DNA of 64,000 nt from assembly GCA_038380435.1 (NCBI GenBank), contig JAWZYU010000028.1, forward strand, positions 45,629,095 to 45,693,094, in the 5' to 3' direction. The notes beneath the pieces were generated by a model that made no database searches, had not been told where the DNA came from, and worked only from the letters and a program-made list of their open reading frames with translations. Shown piece by piece: positions 1 through 10,706 of the stretch (the stretch's first letter is position 1; each line of letters begins with the position of its first letter). Position numbers and translations under genes: made by a program. Source of the DNA: Ryuthela nishihirai (Eukaryota; Arthropoda; Arachnida; Araneae; Heptathelidae).

Positions 1-548
1 TTCGACTGGGATGAGCGGGAACACAAGCATTCCTTTATTGAATTCTCGGTCGCATTGCGCCAATTACACCTGTAATGTAATCAGTGCAAGTGTTCGGGCA
101 TATATGCATGTGTGAGGGGGGGGGGGTGACAGTCTCGCGCGCGCACGCCCACTCCAATTCTGTGAGCGTTGCTGCGATTGTTAGTAGTGGCATCAACGGA
201 GTTCGGCAGATTCTCGTTGGAGAAGTTCGGGCATCAGGAAGACCCCTGTTTGGATTGTTCGCTCGTGTCAGTCGGGTGTGCAGGGGGGGAAGGGTTGGGG
301 GGATACGCGCATGCGCGCTCTATCTGATGGACGAGAGAGTAGAATTAAAGACATTGATGCTTTCGTTTGATATGCTCGTTTGCGTTAATTCTACCTCCGA
401 GAGTGTCACAAAAGGATGGAAGACGGTTTGACTGTTTGTAATGAGATGGCTTCACATAGGAACGTGTGAAAGGAGGAATGATTAGCATATTCAGAGAGGG
501 ATATATTTCATTAAATAATTAACAAAAATAATTGAAGCTTTTTGAACA
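1..548. other. Unassigned non-coding stretch, left edge
   Basis: No exon or repeat family is recognised. The stretch has a short poly-G run near 117-126 followed by a CG-rich alternating patch. A 115-residue open frame across it is low in complexity, has no splice context and resembles no domain I know. Confidence 0.4.
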
Positions 549-1286
549 GGGTTGGGTTGTTTTACCTGTGAGCGGCACATTTTTGCACACCATGGGCTAA
601 ATGGCCAGGTCACAAGGACCCGGAAGGCTCAGAGAAGGTTGGGGGAGGGGACCCACTGGAACAACTGTTGGGAGACAAATGGTAGCCTCCCGTCAAGGCC
701 ATCCAGCGTGTTCTACAACGTTGGGTTGTTTTACCTCTGAGCGGCACTTTTTTGCACACCATGGGCTAAATGGCCAGGTCACATGGACCCCGAAGGCTCA
801 GAGAAGGTTGGATGAGGGAACCCACTGGAACAGCTGTTGGGAGACAGATGGTAGCCTCCCGTCAAGGCCATCCAGTGTTGGATCTTTAACGTTGGGTTGT
901 TTTACCTCTGAGCGGCACATTTTTGCACACCATGGGCTAAATGGCCTGGTCACATGGGGGAAGGCTCAGAGATGCCCGAAGGCTCAGAGGAGGTTGGGGG
1001 AGGGGACCCACTGGAGCAGCTGTTGGGAGACAGATGGTAGCCTCCCGTCAAGGCCATCCAACGTGTTCTTTAACGTGCACAGGGTATGGCTCTCTCGTAC
1101 ATGGTGCCACGGCTTAACGTCCCCATCCGACGGACGGCGTCCTTCATAAGCCCATCGGTATCACCTACTGACTGCGGGCAGGGAGTTTTGCGGAGAAAAA
1201 TCTCAACGCTGAACCAGCTGGCACTCGAACCTGGGAATGCAGATTACGAGCCTGGCGCGCTACCGACTCAGCCACCCCCACCCCAC
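549..1286 (-). mobile_element. SINE-A copy with three tail modules
   Basis: Read on the minus strand, a tRNA-like head (near 1286) is followed by the SINE body and three tandem copies of the 3' module. The 3' end motif TTGGGTTGTTTTACC (+ strand) recurs at about 551, 720 and 890, a spacing of about 169-170 bp. The third module has a small insertion near 957-980. No clear TSD was found. Confidence 0.9.
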
Positions 1287-1670
1287 GTTTTAAAGTGTTT
1301 CATATATCGAATTCTCAATTACATCAATTGTAACCTGCCATACCAAAGTAAAACGTGATTTTCTAAAGATCGTTTTGTGTCGATGTAAAAGTAAATAATC
1401 ACTAATATGTAGAGCCTGATCCAGGAGGGGCCCTTTGAGAATGTTAGTAATGGTAAACTTTGTCACATTTCATGCATATTTCAAGAAACGTTTTGAAGAC
1501 ATATAAACGAAAACGGAGGGAAAAATGTTATACAACAATGGAAATTTCGTTGCTTGCCTTCCCTCCCCCCTTTTACTTTTTTTACTACTCGATTGCGTTA
1601 CCTGCTTCCCCCCTATATTTTTCTAGATCCTTGCCTGGATAGCACATTAATGCAATGTCTTATGGTCATA
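1287..1670. other. AT-rich spacer
   Basis: No gene or known repeat is seen. There is a pyrimidine-rich patch around 1555-1620. Confidence 0.4.
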
Positions 1671-2026
1671 GGTTTGTTTTACCTCTGAGCGGCACTTTTT
1701 TTCACACAATGGGCTAAATGGCCAGGTCACAAAGACCCCGAGGACTCAGAGAAAGTTGGGGAAGGGAACCCACTGGATAGCTGTTGGGAGACAGACGGTA
1801 GCCTTCCGTCAAGGACATTCAGCGTGTTCTTTAACGTGCACAGAGAATGACTCTCCCGCACTCAGGGGAACGGCTTAACGTCCCATACGACGGACGGCGG
1901 CCTTTCCAAGCCCATCTGTGTCCCCTACTGGTCGAGGCAGGACGAAGAGTTTCGCGGAGATAAATCTCAACGCTCGTCCAGGCGGGACTCGAACCTGGGA
2001 ACTGCAGATTATGAGCCAACCCGGTC
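1671..2026 (-). mobile_element. Diverged SINE-A copy, head truncated
   Basis: The 3' end, body and B-box region (GACTCGAACC near 1987) are recognisable but carry many substitutions and small indels. The far tRNA end is lost after about 2026. Confidence 0.8.
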
Positions 2027-2267
2027 CCCTATGTTCATCAGAAAACACGCTGGATGATCTTTACCTTTACAGAAAGCTCCATCTTTCCTTAATTGTTATC
2101 TACTGGGTCATTGTCTGTCAGAAGTTATGTTCAGACTAAGTCTTTTGTGCAGAAGGCTCATACCATGTGCACTTTAGGAGGGATGCTGGTTGGGCTTAGA
2201 GGGGAACTTTCCTCTACCCTTTGTAGCATTTACCAGTTCCTCTGAATGTTTGGAATCCACATGAGCT

Positions 2268-2828
2268 TAAGAGGAGGGGGGCTAGTAGCAGTGCTTCAGA
2301 TTCGTAACCTGATGTTACCAGGTTCGAGTCCCAACTGTCTCAGAATTGAGATTTATCTCCGCAAACTCCCGATCTGCCGTGGTGCGAGAAAGGTGGCACC
2401 AATGGATTTTGAAAGGCTGCCGTCCGTCCGATATGATGTTAAGCCATACGCTGTGCATGTTAAAAGAACACGCTGCATGGCCTTGACGGGATGTTCCCAT
2501 CTGTCCTTAACAGGTGTCCAATGGGTTTCCTCCAATACCCAGTTCTGAGGTAACTCAGTTGGTAGCGTGCCAGGCTTGCAATCTGCAGTTCCAAGGTTCG
2601 AGTCCCGCCGGTCCAAATTTTCCACCGTGCCCTTGATCAGAAAGGGGACATCGACCATCCGTCAGATGGGACGTAAATCCGTGGCGCTCTGTACAAAATA
2701 GTCATGCCATGTTAACGTTAAAGAATACACTGGATGGCTTTACCAGGGGGATACTCATCTGCCTCCTGACAGTTCCCTAGTGGGTCCCCTCCTCTCAACC
2801 TTGTCTAAGCCCTCGGGGTCATTGTGAG
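2268..2828 (+). mobile_element. Two old head-to-tail SINE-A copies
   Basis: The first copy (about 2268-2547) and the second (2549-2828) each contain a tRNA-like head with GGTTCGAGTCCC, a body with GTCCGTC...GGACGT-like motifs and a decayed tail. Divergence is much higher than in neighbouring copies, so they look like an older subfamily. Confidence 0.75.
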
Positions 2829-3216
2829 TTGGGTTGGGTTGTTTTACCTCTGAGCGGCACTTTTTTGCACACCATGGGCTAAATGGCCAGGTCACATGGA
2901 CCCCGAAGGCTCAGAGAAGGTTGAGGGAGGGGACCCATTGGAACAGCTGTTGGGAGACAGATGGTAGCCTCCCGTCAAGGCCATCCAGCGTGTTCTTTAA
3001 CGTGCACAGAGTATGGCTCTCCCGCACACGGGACCACGGCTTAACGTCCCATCCGACGGACGGCGGTCTTTCCAAGCCCATCGGTGTCCCCTACTGACCG
3101 TGGGCAGGGCGGGGAAATTTTGCGGAGATAAATCTCAACGCTGACCCAGCTGGGACTCGAACCTGGGAACTACAGATTACGCCTGGCGCGCTACCGACTG
3201 AGCCACCCCCGCCCCC
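2829..3216 (-). mobile_element. SINE-A, near full length
   Basis: A single-module copy from the tail GTTGGGTTGTTTT to the head ending GAGCCACCCCCGCCCC. Few differences from other young copies. Confidence 0.92.
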
Positions 3217-3471
3217 TTCTTTTCTGTAATCTGTATCTATGTGTTAAATATATAGAAAAACTATTCATGGAATTCGAGTATTATTAATTGAGGTAGCGGG
3301 CCGCATCTAAATGCCCGGGGGCCGATCATGGCCCGCGGGCCGTATCTTTGACATGCCTGCCTTAAAGGCTCGTAATCTGCAGTTCCCAGGTTCGAGTCCC
3401 AGCTGGGTCAGCGTTGAGATTTATCTCCGCAAAATTCCCTGGCCTGCCAACGGCCAGTAGGGAACACCCAT

Positions 3472-4869
3472 TGTGATGACCCAAAGAGTTCCGATCCTGT
3501 CGGACTAAATCAGATGTGATGACCTGGGTTCGGATCCTGTCCGACTGGGCCAGATGTGTTGTCCTCCCTTCTCAGATCTATGGAGACTGCGCCAAACGTC
3601 GTGGCCGTCGGAGGACGATGCGATTGTTGCTTAATATTTACTTCACTCTCACTTCGGTGAAATTACAGATTCGCGGGTTTTTAAGCCCGTGCCATTGCAC
3701 GCCTTTGAAGAAACTGGTGTCGAATGATGAATAACAACAGTCCATTAATTACTGCACGAGAGTTAGATAGGGGCGACGCAGTTTTATTTATAATATATAC
3801 AGCTACGTGCTGGGAATGAGCTCCACTCCGTAGGCCTTTGCTGCTGCAAACATTAACCCTTTCACGACTAAGGGAAACATTTTTCCCATTTTAAAATTGA
3901 TGATTGTCGTATTTAATTTTAACCTTATCTGCATTTTTTATACAGAATGTCAAAATAGAACGTATGCCGAACGCAACTACGTAAACGGGAACGTTTAGAA
4001 AACAAAATGTCAGGACGCATAATATATGTACTATGTGCAATGTCCATCTTTGCCTCACTACCAAAAGAAATTGCTTCGCAGAATATCATAATTAGCACAT
4101 CATTTTGTATAGTAATTTTATTTCATAATTTTGTATTATTTTAGTTAACATTTTGTTCTAATAAACCAATAAATAAAAGACATTGCATAATAAGCCTAAC
4201 TATAATTTGTGTTACCTTTATAGTCCATTGGGAAAAATATTTCCCATAAAATTCCAAAAAAACTACACATTGTTATGTATTTTTCTTATTATTTTTATTT
4301 TACGTCTAAACAAACTGAAATCAACAGTTACATACTAATATTTACTCTTAGAAACCTTATGGTCCTGAAAGGGTTAACAATGAGGTGGAGAATCACACAC
4401 TCTGCAAGTTCTCACTTTACAGACCTCAAAACTCGGCGAAAGGATAACCAACCTTTGCCTACACTGTGGTTCCTCTGAATCCACAAGAATAATAAAACAG
4501 ATTCTCCAAGAATCTCGATTCCCTCTTGGAATCGCACCCTCACTTCAAGGGTTGCTTTTGAGAAAGGCGGTGTCCTTTTGACGCGTGTCGCAACGACCTT
4601 CTTTGTTCGACAGCTACGCACAAACTAAAGCTTCCAATCTACCGCCTAGCCTCGTGCACGGAACTAGCGCCTTAGGCTAGTCATTTACGGCATAAACAAC
4701 TGCTGGAGCTGGTTTCATTACTTGGAAGCAACATGCTTCCGACGCGAAAACAACAACAGGAGTCCTCCCAAAGCAAATATTTCCAAGGACACATAAAAAT
4801 ATATACAACAATAAAATACAACAAAAATATACAATAAATAAATAAATATAAAATTCGAGGGACATGACA
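3472..4869 (-). mobile_element. Solo LTR (family shared with 35596-36521)
   Basis: The + strand begins TGTGATG and ends GACATGACA, so on the minus strand it starts TGTCATGTCCC. This is the TG...CA boundary expected for an LTR, flanked by a perfect 5-bp TSD CCCAT. It matches the LTR at 35596-36521 in inverted orientation along most of its length. A piggyBac-type MITE sits inside (3857-4373), leaving about 877 bp of LTR. No gag, pol or second LTR is adjacent, so it is a solo LTR produced by LTR-LTR recombination. Confidence 0.8.
3857..4373. mobile_element. piggyBac-type MITE inside the LTR
   Basis: AT-rich 517-bp insert bounded by CCCTTTCA and TGAAAGGG and flanked on both sides by TTAA (3853-3856 and 4374-4377). 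TTAA target duplication with CCC-starting terminal inverted repeats is diagnostic of the piggyBac superfamily. It has no transposase open frame and the second LTR copy lacks it, which shows the empty site. Confidence 0.8.
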
Positions 4870-5097
4870 CCCATGGGCTTGGAAGAGCCGCCGTCCGTCT
4901 GATGGGACGCTAAGCTGAGGCCCAGTGTGCGGGAGAGTCATACCCTGTGCACGTTAAAGAACACACAGGATAGCCTTGACGGGAGGCTACCATCTGTCTC
5001 CCAACAGCTGTTCCAGTGGGTCCCTTTCCCCCAACCTTCTATGAGACTTCGGGGTCCATGTGACCTGGCCATTTAGCCCATGATATGCAAAAAAGTG

Positions 5098-5534
5098 TCC
5101 ATTTTGTAACACTTTGTAAATAAGATAACAGGAAAGTAGATGCTTTTGATTCTAGATGCTTTCCTAGTATCTTGACCATTAGGTGGTTCAACTTTGTAAC
5201 TAACTAATGATGAGATTAGGCAAAGGAGTTGGCAACCTCCTTTAAGCAGCATATTGTGCAGAGAGAGACTCCGTTGGTTTGGTCATTTTGCCCGTATGGA
5301 TAATTATAGATTGGCGAATAGGGTTATGAACAGTGTGCCTAGAGGCCTCAGAAAGAAGGGGAGACCTAGGATGCGGTGGGCAGACAATGTCAAACAGGAC
5401 CTTGTTAGAATTGGTGTGCAGTGGCCAGATGCAGTAGATGTAGCTCAGGATAGACTTGCTTGGAGAACTAAATTGCACGGTCTGGTTGGACCTCTGTAGC
5501 CCATGGCTGCTTGAGGATGATGATGATGATGATG
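5098..5534 (+). mobile_element. 5'-truncated RTE-like LINE 3' end
   Basis: A non-LTR retrotransposon tail inserted in a SINE with a 12-bp TSD. Positions 5254-5499 encode the C-terminal fragment of the reverse transcriptase polyprotein: LRWFGHFARM, then KKGRPRMRWADNVKQDL and AQDRLAWRTKL. The element ends in a (GAT)n tract at about 5517-5534. The WFGH..RM...GRP..RW motif order is typical of the end of LINE polyproteins, and a microsatellite tail instead of poly-A points to the RTE group. Clade assignment is inference. There is no catalytic domain, so it is a dead 5'-truncated copy. Confidence 0.8.
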
Positions 5535-5575
5535 TGCAAAAAAGTGCCGCTCAGAGCTAAAACAACCCAAATATA

Positions 5576-6520
5576 CCTTAAACTGTATTATTGAAAAAAA
5601 AAAATCCTTATACTCCACATCATTCTTTTCTACAATAGGAGAAATGTCGAAATTAAAAAAAAAAAGCAATACTTATCCATAAACATTTATAAACATAAAC
5701 AAGAATGAGACTAACACCTCATGGAAAAACAAAATTTCCTCACCACCTTTAGGGTAAAGGAATGAATAAAAAAAGAGAGTTAAAAAAAGAAAAGAGAAGA
5801 AGTCTCCAGCACTTTATGACAATGATATCCAATAGGAACAACTTTATCAAAGGGAAGAACGAAAATCGATGGAGCGTTTTCTTTCCTCTATGGTAATATC
5901 ATCTTCCATTTTAGCACACAGACTCTCTCTCCACGAAATACGGGTGGTTACGGGAAACGAGAAAAGGAGAGAGGGGGAGGGCAGCAAGAAACGAAAAAAA
6001 AAAAAGGAGAAAAAAATGTTTCCAGTAATGGTGGGGATTCCATCGCAATGCTGGCCAAGAGATTTCTCAAAAGAATTGAAGGGGAAAAAAAAGGATCGTC
6101 TAAGACTCAGATAGAGGAATCGCTCTGAAGAATAATGATGGATGAAATATTCAAGAAGAGAAAACATTAATCGTGTCTCGAGGGATCTCGTTTCTTTCCC
6201 CTCTCTTAACCCTCCCCACCCTTCATGTGATTTTTTTTCCATTTTCTGCCTTCTTTTTTAGATGATATTCTGTTTCCGTTGCATTTGAAGTTGGTGCGGG
6301 TGTTTGAGTCATGCGATTCGATCAACAAACGAAATGGAAAGGGTGATCTGTAAGAATAAATTTTTCTGTATTTTTTGTTTACTTATTATTTTCTCTCCCC
6401 CCCCCCCCCCACTCCGTTTCGTTCCTGAGGTGTCGTCACAACACCTGCGTAAGATCTCCAAGCAGGGACGTACCCAGTTGGGAGGAGGGAACCTTCTAAA
6501 AGTCCTTACAGAAAAGCAAG
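5576..6520. other. Intergenic or intronic stretch, homopolymer-rich
   Basis: A-runs and purine-rich patches occur at 5765-5805 and 5955-6020. A poly-C run lies near 6400-6411. Overlapping open frames on both strands look like products of low complexity. No exon identified. Confidence 0.4.
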
Positions 6521-6862
6521 AGAGTTGGGTTGTTTTACCTCTGAGCGGCACTTTTTTTGCACACAATGGGCTAAATGGCCAGGTCACAAGGACTCCGAAG
6601 GTTCAGAGAAGGTTGGGGAAGGGGACACTGGAATAGCTGTTGGGAGATAGATGGTAGCCTCCCGTCAAGGTCATCCAGCATGTTTTTTAACGTGCATAGG
6701 GTATGGCTCTCCAGCACACGAGGCCACGGCTTAACGTCCCATCTGACGGACGGCGGTCTTTCCAAGCCCATCGGCGTCCCCTACTGATCATGGGCAGGAC
6801 GGGGAGTTTTGCGGAGACAAATCTCAACCCTGACCCAGCTGCGACTCGAACCTGGGAACTGC
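6521..6862 (-). mobile_element. SINE-A lacking the end of the head
   Basis: The tail starts at 6521 and the body is intact, with a small deletion around 6626. The copy stops just past GACTCGAACCTGGGAACTGCA, so only the start of the tRNA-like head is missing. Confidence 0.88.
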
Positions 6863-7127
6863 AAGAGAGAATTATATAAAGGATTACAGAACCTTATGAG
6901 TTATATCTGAAATGAAAGCAACTTATGTAAGGAATATTATGAGCTGATTCAAATTTTGTCCCCTACTTTCTAACTCGGAAAGAAGACGTGAAGGCAAATC
7001 TCTCATGGGATGATCAATCAAATGAAAGGTTGCTGTTTTGGGTTTGTCATTTACTATATTAATAAGACGCGATAGAAGCCGGATAATTAATCTAGTAAAT
7101 GTAAATTGGTTTTCTTAAAATCAAAGA
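6863..7127. other. AT-rich spacer
   Basis: No recognisable feature. Confidence 0.35.
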
Positions 7128-7500
7128 AGTTGTTTTACTTCTGAGCGGCACTTTTTTGCACACAATAAGCTAAATGGCCAGGTCACGAGGACCCCGAAGG
7201 CTCGGAAAAGGTTGGGGAAGAGGACCCACTGGAACAGTTGTTGGGAGATATATGGTAGCCTCCCGTCAAGGCCATCCAGTGTGTTCTTTAACGTGCACAG
7301 GGTATGGCTCTCCCATACACCGGTCACGGCTTAACGTCCCATCCGACGGACGGCGGACTTTCCAAGCCCATCGGTGTTCCCTACTGACCGTGGGTAGGGC
7401 GGGGAGTTTTGCGGCGATGAATCTCAACGCTGACCCAGCTGTGACTCGAACCTGAGAACTGCAGACGTCGAGACTGGCGCCCTACCGATTGAGCCCCCCC
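7128..7500 (-). mobile_element. SINE-A copy
   Basis: Single-module copy with the 3' end reduced (GTTGTTTTACTTC, no preceding GGTTGG) and the head ending GATTGAGCCCCCCC. Confidence 0.88.
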
Positions 7501-7512
7501 ATAAAATAAAGG

Positions 7513-7898
7513 GTTGGGTTGTTTACCTCTGAGCGGCACATTTTGCACACTATGGGCTAAATGGCCATGTCACAGGGACCCCGAAGGCTCAGAGAAGGTT
7601 GGGGGAGGGGACCCACTGGAACAGCTGTTGGGAGACAGATGGTAGCCTCCCGTCAAGACCATTCAGCGTGTTCTTTAACGTGCACAGGGTATGGCTCTCC
7701 CACACACGGGGTCACGGCTTAACGTCCCATCCGATGGACGGCGGTCTTTCCAAGCCCATCGGTGTCCCCTATTGACCGTGGGCAGGGGGGGGGGGAGGAA
7801 TTTTGCGGAGATAAATCTCAACGTTGACCCAGCTGGGACTCGAACCTGGGAACTGCAGATTACGAGCCTGGCGCGCTACCGACTGAGCCACCCCCCCG
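7513..7898 (-). mobile_element. SINE-A copy with 17-bp TSD
   Basis: Flanked by CCCCCATAAAATAAAGG at 7496-7512 and 7899-7915. The left duplication includes the C-rich end of the preceding SINE, so this copy inserted right beside the older one. A G-run at about 7786-7796 expands the normally short GGGCGGGG body motif. Confidence 0.9.
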
Positions 7899-7906
7899 CC
7901 CCCATA

Positions 7907-9065
7907 AAATAAAGGAACGACCCTATATTATGTTAATGGGAAACTAACGTCGAAGTTCTATAACTTTTAAAGTAAATTTTTTTTGTTTTGAAAAATGTGA
8001 TTGCAGTTAAAGATCTCAATCAAATAAATCAATATCGCGATTTTAAACAATATTCCTTTGATATTTAATGAATTATGAAAATTTGAATATTTAGCAGTAA
8101 CAATGCCAGTCAAAAAATTAACTTCAAAAGAACAAGTCAGAAAATCAACATTGAACTAGTTATAAAAAATTGGGACATGAGCTTAAGAATGCAAAGACCA
8201 TGGATCAATGTGTTCCAACTACAGCTCCCAATTTATAAAACATATATAGTATACTAATAAACTGATATATATATTATTAAAGAAAATTAAAACTTAATAA
8301 TAAGTATTATATGAAAGTGTTTAATGAGATAAGTTTCTGTTTTAGAACTTTGTGTAAAGAATTCTTTCACTATTCTTCAGTTTTGTTTAAGTTTCTTAAG
8401 ACTGGCATTGCTGTTGTTAAATATTCAAACTTCTGTAACTCGTTAAATATTGAACGAATATTGTTGAAAATCGATATATTGATTTATTTGATTGAGATCT
8501 TTATCTGCAATCACATTTTTCAAAGCAGAAACTTATTTTAGAAGTTATAGAGCTTTGATGTTAGCTTTTTATTGTTCCTAATATATGAAAACCAGTGCAT
8601 AAATCAGTCTAACGTTCAATAACTGATTTATATAATTAATGCACTCATTATCTATTGTCTTTCAACTATAGTCAGTATTCTAGGTTGCTATTCTCTGTAA
8701 CAGTCACTGATTGTCTATTCATTGTTAGTGTAGGAAGTTTTAATCGATTGTCGTGCAATCACGGATGCTTCCCAATCGGCGTTGTTGTTTAACTGGATCA
8801 TTGTTAGGTGTCGCGAGGTAGCTCCCAGACACCTGTTGCGCAATCACACGAATATCGATTCCCGTGTTGTATAATCATTGCGCAATAAATGCAGGAGATC
8901 ACGTGTTTGCATGTCAAATTCGCCGTTCATTTCCTTGTAAACAAAAATATTATAGAATTTCCACGCAGTGGCAGTGAATACCCGAATTCTATTCTTTGTA
9001 ACTTCTGTAGGAAGCTTTTTACACTAAAGATTTTACTAAAGGTAAATTAAATCTCCTCTGCTGAA
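7907..9065. other. AT-rich non-repeat stretch
   Basis: Mostly A/T with no SINE, MITE or exon signature. The 76-residue open frame at 8311-8541 is AT-driven and matches nothing I recognise. Confidence 0.4.
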
Positions 9066-9118
9066 CACGGGTCCGCGACTTTATATCCCATACTAATGGA
9101 CGGCGGCCTTTCTGATCT
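9066..9118 (-). mobile_element. SINE-A body fragment
   Basis: Short fragment containing ACGGGTCCGCGACTTTA and GGACGGCGGCCTTTC, a decayed piece of the SINE body opposite in orientation to the next copy. Confidence 0.5.
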
Positions 9119-9670
9119 GGTGAGGGAGTGGCTCAGTCGGTAGCGTGCCAGGCTTTTAATCTGCAGTTTCCAGGTTCGAGTACCAGCTGGGTCAGCGTTG
9201 AGATTTATCTGCACAAAACTCCCCGCAGTGCCCACGGTCAGTAGGGGACACCGATTGGCATGGAAAGGCCGCCGTCCGTCGGATGGGACAAGCCGTTCTC
9301 CCGTGTGCTGAAGAGCCATACCCTGTGCACGTTAAAGAACATGCCAGATGAGTGTGACGGGAGGCTACTATCTGTCTCCCAACAGCTGTTCCAGTGGGTC
9401 TCCTCCCCCAACCTTCTCTGAGCCTTTGGGGTCCTTGTGACCTGGCCATTTAGCCCATGGTGTGCAAAAAAGTGCCGCTCAGAGGTAAAACAACCCAACG
9501 TTAAAGAACACGCTGGATGGCCTTGACGGGAGGTTACCATCTGTCTCCCAACAGCTGTTCCAGTGGGTCCCCTCCTCCAACCTTCCCTGAGCCTTCGGGG
9601 TCCTTGTGACCTGACCATTTAGCCCATGGTGTGCAAAAAAATGCCGCCCAGAGGTAAAATAACCCAACCC
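9119..9670 (+). mobile_element. SINE-A copy with two tail modules
   Basis: The head GGCTCAGTCGGTAGCG is near 9132, followed by the body and the first tail ending AACAACCCAA. A second module then starts CGTTAAAGAACACGC near 9500. This is the shared junction seen in other multi-module copies. Confidence 0.88.
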
Positions 9671-9687
9671 TTTCTGACCTAGGGTTG

Positions 9688-9765
9688 ATGCGGAGATAAA
9701 TCTCAATGGTAGCGCAGTTGGGACTCGAACCTGGGAACTGCAGATTACGAGCCATTCCCTCCTCC
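9688..9765 (-). mobile_element. SINE-A head fragment
   Basis: GATAAATCTCAA, GGGACTCGAACC and ATTACGAGCC identify the tRNA-like head. The rest is lost. Confidence 0.7.
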
Positions 9766-10021
9766 AGAAAATACGAAGTGTTCAGTCCTGTTCATATAGA
9801 GAAAATGTATAAATTAAAAAATTTGAAGCATCTAATCAGATTTAAAAATGTAATTGAGCAATACGAAACAGTGCATGAAACATGTTTATTTTATATTGAT
9901 AACAATGAGAAATATTTATAAGTCATGAATTAGTATCTTTACGAACACGAACAACAATACTTATCAAAAAAAAATACAACGCACAACTCCGTTACTGTAA
10001 ATGACGCAAATATTTAAAGTA

Positions 10022-10245
10022 TAGTCGCTCAAAAAAAAATCCGAACATTATGATTGATTACAGAAATCAAAAAAAAATATCTGGCAACGATTATTTTTTT
10101 AGAAATCAGCGATCTGGCAACCTCCGTGTCACGTGACACGAAGGTTGCCAGATCGCTAATTTCTAAAAAAAAAAAATCGTTGCCAGATATTTTTTCCTGA
10201 ATTTTGTAATCAACCATAGTGTTCGGATATTTTTTTTAGCGACTG
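10022..10245. mobile_element. Palindromic Tc1/mariner-type MITE
   Basis: The two arms are near-perfect inverted repeats: TATCTGGCAACGATT...GATCTGGCAACC, then CACGTGACACGAAGGTTGCCAGATC. TIRs (T/C)AGTCGCTCAAAAAA... and ...TTAGCGACTG are flanked by TA (10020-10021 and 10246-10247). TA target duplication and the TIR type indicate Tc1/mariner mobilisation. No coding capacity. Confidence 0.85.
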
Positions 10246-10626
10246 TACTTCTCGAAGTTTCCAAATAACATCAGCGCGTGTAAATTCCCCCATTCCCAGC
10301 CATTAAAAGACATAAAAACGTCGAGACAGGGAGCCGAAAAAAAAAAAGAAGAAAACACCGTTTTGGAAGTAAAAAGAACTTGGAACAAACAAACCAACAA
10401 AAGAAGAAAACATCTGTTGATGTCAAAAAAAAAAGCACAATACGACAACAATTTTTTGGATCGTCTCTGTCTCCTACAGCCAAAAAAGGGGAAAAGAAAC
10501 CTTAGAAAATATATAATACGACTATAAATTTTTCTGCTCAGAATGGTTGTATTGTAGGTAATAACAAATTGTGCCATATCTTTCCACCCAATAAATCAGC
10601 GTCTAAAAATCCCATTTCCTTTACAG
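10246..10626. other. Putative ROR intron, A-rich
   Basis: A-rich runs, with a pyrimidine tract and CAG ending at 10626 that forms the acceptor for the next predicted exon. Confidence 0.4.
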
Positions 10627-10706
10627 AACGAGCCATCATAATAAGGATGGAGCAGGAGCTGAAGGAAGAAGACTCTCAGAGGAAGAAATACACGACGAGA
10701 ATTCAA
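10627..10706 (+). CDS. Candidate exon of ROR upstream of the Ig exon
   Basis: An 80-bp segment lies between a good acceptor (ATTTCCTTTACAG, ending 10626) and a good donor (CAA followed by GTAAGC at 10707). The frame starting at 10628 is open for 26 codons. It gives an acidic, hydrophilic peptide ending LSEEEIHDENS and leaves one spare base, A. The Ig exon at 13660 needs exactly one incoming base, and A+GC gives Ser. The join therefore reads ENS-S-YLYVEKK, comparable to the Ser-Tyr-Leu that starts the Ig region of vertebrate ROR1. The competing frame, which contains ATGGAGCAGGAG, ends in phase 0 and does not fit the Ig exon. Incoming phase is 2, so a further upstream exon with the signal peptide is expected; none was found. 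The call rests on splice signals and phase, not on domain identity. Confidence 0.5.

Larger units (their letters stand above)
3363..5575 (+). mobile_element. SINE-A split by a solo LTR and a LINE fragment
   Basis: One SINE is broken into three pieces: head and early body 3363-3471, central body 4875-5097, and tail 5547-5575. The first gap is a solo LTR (3472-4869) flanked by perfect CCCAT duplications at 3467-3471 and 4870-4874. The second gap is a LINE 3' end (5098-5534) flanked by TGCAAAAAAGTG at 5086-5097 and 5535-5546. With both insertions removed, the SINE reads in its normal order. Confidence 0.88.

Noticed and set aside
5254..5499. Stand-alone small protein of 81 residues
   Set aside because: It is the C-terminal scrap of a LINE polyprotein, repeated at 38780, 39575 and 49784, with a microsatellite tail and TSD.
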